Of a stretch of DNA of 5,880 nt, positions 5,810-5,880 are shown in pieces. This stretch comes from Verrucomicrobiota bacterium (GTDB lineage Bacteria; Verrucomicrobiota; Verrucomicrobiia; Opitutales; UBA2995). The notes beneath the pieces were generated by a model that had not been told where the DNA came from, ran no database searches, and saw only the letters and a program-made list of their open reading frames with translations. Position numbers and translations under genes: made by a program. How positions within the stretch are numbered: position 1 is the stretch's first letter; every line of letters begins with the position of its first letter. The stretch is taken from positions 1 to 5,880 of the forward strand of contig JAPUIL010000780.1 of assembly GCA_027297085.1 (NCBI GenBank), given 5' to 3'.

Positions 5810-5880
5810 GTGGAACCGGTCTCCTTCGCTCTCGTCGCGACCTTCGTGCTGACGGCCGGGGTCGTGTTTGCGATCGTGAG
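5810..5880 (+). CDS. N-terminus of an unidentified membrane protein (cut by window edge)
   Basis: GTG start at 5810 with AAGGA at 5796-5800, 9 nt upstream, and an in-frame TAA at 5795-5797 immediately before. The 23 visible codons read MEPVSFALVATFVLTAGVVF then AIV: an uncharged hydrophobic segment, hence an N-terminal membrane helix or signal anchor. GC is about 64 %, higher than the Bat operon. The gene diverges from moxR, with about 350 nt between the starts. Too little is present to name a family. Confidence 0.5.
   Translation, partial: MEPVSFALVATFVLTAGVVFAIV

Overview
The window holds most of one minus-strand operon of the MoxR/Bat type (an AAA+ ATPase working with von Willebrand A proteins). 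Reading right to left, in transcription order: moxR (5456-4476), a DUF58 VWA-like protein (4289-3372, GTG start), a DUF4381-like membrane protein (3372-2758), batA (2758-1757), and a batB-batC fusion gene that starts at 1740 and runs off the left edge still open. To the right of moxR lie a GC-rich gene-free stretch and the first 23 codons of an unidentified plus-strand membrane protein.

How the genes probably work together: MoxR is a cytosolic AAA+ ATPase of the kind thought to remodel or load metal into VWA proteins. The DUF58 protein is its usual cytosolic partner. The DUF4381 protein has one membrane segment and a cytosolic domain, so it could link the cytosolic part to the envelope. BatA and BatB are membrane-anchored VWA proteins with complete MIDAS metal sites, and the BatC part adds periplasmic TPRs. 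DUF58, DUF4381 and batA are joined by two identical TGATG stop/start overlaps, which suggests tight co-translation. The batB-batC gene follows after 16 nt, and moxR is separated from DUF58 by 186 nt.

Most notable points: (1) BatB and BatC are one polypeptide, with what looks like BatC's old signal peptide and start Met preserved at the junction. (2) The fusion carries a divergent InlB B-repeat-like domain after the TPRs, with a second one starting at the window edge. (3) The moxR-DUF58 gap holds two 22-nt REP-like palindromes in opposite orientation that differ by compensatory stem changes. (4) GC content jumps from about 50 % in moxR to about 62-72 % immediately upstream of it, in a stretch rich in inverted repeats.

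Organism: a Gram-negative bacterium of about 50 % GC. The combination of MoxR, DUF58, DUF4381, BatA and a BatB-TPR fusion, together with InlB-type repeats, would suit Verrucomicrobiota/PVC or a Bacteroidota-like lineage. My best guess is a marine verrucomicrobial genome (Puniceicoccales/Opitutales type), but this is inference only; nothing in the window fixes the taxonomy.
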